Assembly: GCA_022572865.1 (NCBI GenBank)
Contig: JACZVB010000122.1
Location: forward strand, 1-5,623
Length of the DNA stretch: 5,623 nt
Direction: 5' to 3'
DNA from: Chloroflexota bacterium
Lineage (GTDB): Bacteria; Chloroflexota; Dehalococcoidia; Plut-88900
Shown: positions 4,790 through 5,623 of the stretch, in pieces
Numbering within the stretch: position 1 is the stretch's first letter
Layout: each line of letters opens with the position of its first letter
Notes under the pieces: generated by a model
Told to the model about the DNA's origin: nothing
The model's input: only the letters and a program-made list of their open reading frames with translations
Databases searched by the model: none
Program-made: the position numbers and the translations under genes

Positions 4790-5623
4790 ATGAACAGAAT
4801 CCAGTTCGGGCCGCTCTATTTTCCTACGGAGGAAGGGCCCGGGGCCATTGAGCTGGCGGAGAGGGCCGAGGAGTGGGGTTACGATTACTACTGGGTGCCG
4901 GACTACGTGACCCTGCCCTATATGGACGCCTTCGTCCTGCTGGGGGCCGTAGCCCAGAGAACGTCGAGCCTGAGGCTGGGCACCGCCGTGGTCCTGGCCC
5001 CCTTCCGGACGCCCTTTCAGTTCGCCAAGGCCTCGGCGTCCGTAGACCTGCTGTCCCAGGGCCGTTTTACCCTGGGCGTGGGCATAGGAGCGGTGCCCCG
5101 GGACTTCGAGATCGCGCAGGTGGATTTACGGCAACGAGGCCGTATATCCGACGAGACCCTGGACATCATCCGCAGGCTATTCAGCCGGGAGAGCGTAAGC
5201 TATGAGGGCCGCTACTACACTTTCGAGAATTTCACCATAGGCCCCAGGCCCGTTCAATCCCAGATTCCCATCTGGATAGGGGCCCAGGGTGGGGACAGCT
5301 TCCCGGAAGGGGTGATCAGGCGGGCGGGACTATACGGTGACGGCTTCTTTCCGGTAGATACGTCGGTGGAACAGTTCCAGAAGGCCCAAGTCAGGATAAA
5401 AGAGGTGGCCGCCTCCCACGGCCGGGACCCGGAGGCCATCCAGTGGGGGCTTCTCACGTGGCTGTGCGCCGGGCCCAGCAAAGAGGAGGCCCGGGAGACC
5501 GCCAGCAGGGAGATAAGTAAGCGCCTGGGACAGGACCGATACCTTGAGGGGGAAAGGGGCTACGCCCTGGGGACTCCTAAGGACATGATAGAGACTATCG
5601 AAAGCTACGTGGAGATAGGCCTC
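4790..5623 (+). CDS. LLM-class flavin/F420-dependent oxidoreductase, 5' part (gene 5)
   Basis: The frame runs from the ATG at 4790 to the window end without a stop: 278 codons of an expected 310 or so. Residues: IQFGPLY (4-10), GYDYYWVPDY (30-39), LGTAVVLAPFRTP (63-75), RFTLGVGIGA (92-101), YEGRYYTF (138-145), SQIPIWIGA (157-165), RRAGLYGDGF (177-186), GRDPEAIQW (211-219), ALGTPKDMI (259-267) and ESYVEIGL at the edge. Luciferase-superfamily membership is clear. It departs from genes 2-4 in several places: the HxGRxHQF block has Tyr, Tyr and Thr for His, His and Gln; the Cys of the PQxCI block is Met266; and IWIGA is followed by QGGDSFPEG, one residue shorter than the LWRGRWAEG type. Gene 4 is the nearest relative (shared TLP, SVDLLS, GPRPVQ, GRDPEA). 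It starts 1 base after gene 4 and is probably coupled to it. Substrate unknown, probably different from the others. Confidence 0.92.
   Translation, partial: MNRIQFGPLYFPTEEGPGAIELAERAEEWGYDYYWVPDYVTLPYMDAFVLLGAVAQRTSSLRLGTAVVLAPFRTPFQFAKASASVDLLSQGRFTLGVGIGAVPRDFEIAQVDLRQRGRISDETLDIIRRLFSRESVSYEGRYYTFENFTIGPRPVQSQIPIWIGAQGGDSFPEGVIRRAGLYGDGFFPVDTSVEQFQKAQVRIKEVAASHGRDPEAIQWGLLTWLCAGPSKEEARETASREISKRLGQDRYLEGERGYALGTPKDMIETIESYVEIGL

Noticed and set aside
1..5623. CRISPR array, tRNA, rRNA or insertion sequence
   Set aside because: No short direct repeats with spacers, cloverleaf, rRNA-like stretch, transposase or terminal inverted repeats were seen.

Overview
The window holds a cluster of five paralogous luciferase-like (bacterial luciferase superfamily, LLM class) flavin/F420-dependent oxidoreductase genes, with one PLP-dependent class I/II aminotransferase on the opposite strand in the middle. 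DNA is GC-rich, and the genes use AGG, ATA and GGG codons freely. An anaerobic or deep-branching bacterium fits, and dense LLM paralogues recall the Chloroflexota (Dehalococcoidia, SAR202 group), which are known for expanded flavin-dependent monooxygenase families. The host assignment is an inference from gene content; the window has no rRNA or other marker gene.

Layout. Left unit (+): the 3' part of LLM gene 1 (2-472, cut by the window start), LLM gene 2 (532-1473) and LLM gene 3 (1523-2461), separated by 59 and 49 bases, probably one operon. The aminotransferase (complement 2489-3652) converges on gene 3 across a 27-base gap that holds a compact triple GGCCTG/CAGGCC repeat. A 194-base divergent spacer (3653-3846) carries a clear extended -10 promoter for the aminotransferase. 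Right unit (+): LLM gene 4 (3847-4788) and LLM gene 5 (4790 to the window end, lacking its last few dozen residues), only 1 base apart and probably translationally coupled.

Genes 2-4 are 312-313 residues long. All four readable N-termini carry the same GYD-x-x-W-(V/A)-P-(D/E) and LGTAV blocks plus a (G)RL/F-x-LG-(V/L)-GIG block. Genes 1-3 resemble each other more than they resemble 4-5, which suggests local duplication in each transcription unit. Each enzyme probably moves hydride or oxygen through FMN or F420 onto a different small molecule. Substrates cannot be read from sequence, and any metabolic link to the aminotransferase is unproven.

Points that stand out: gene 1 loses all resemblance to its paralogues and changes codon style upstream of about base 140, suggesting recombination or an assembly chimera; the intergenic leaders of genes 2 and 3 share an element at an identical distance from the start codon; and the paralogues differ in otherwise conserved His and Cys positions. 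No tRNA, rRNA, CRISPR array or mobile element was seen.
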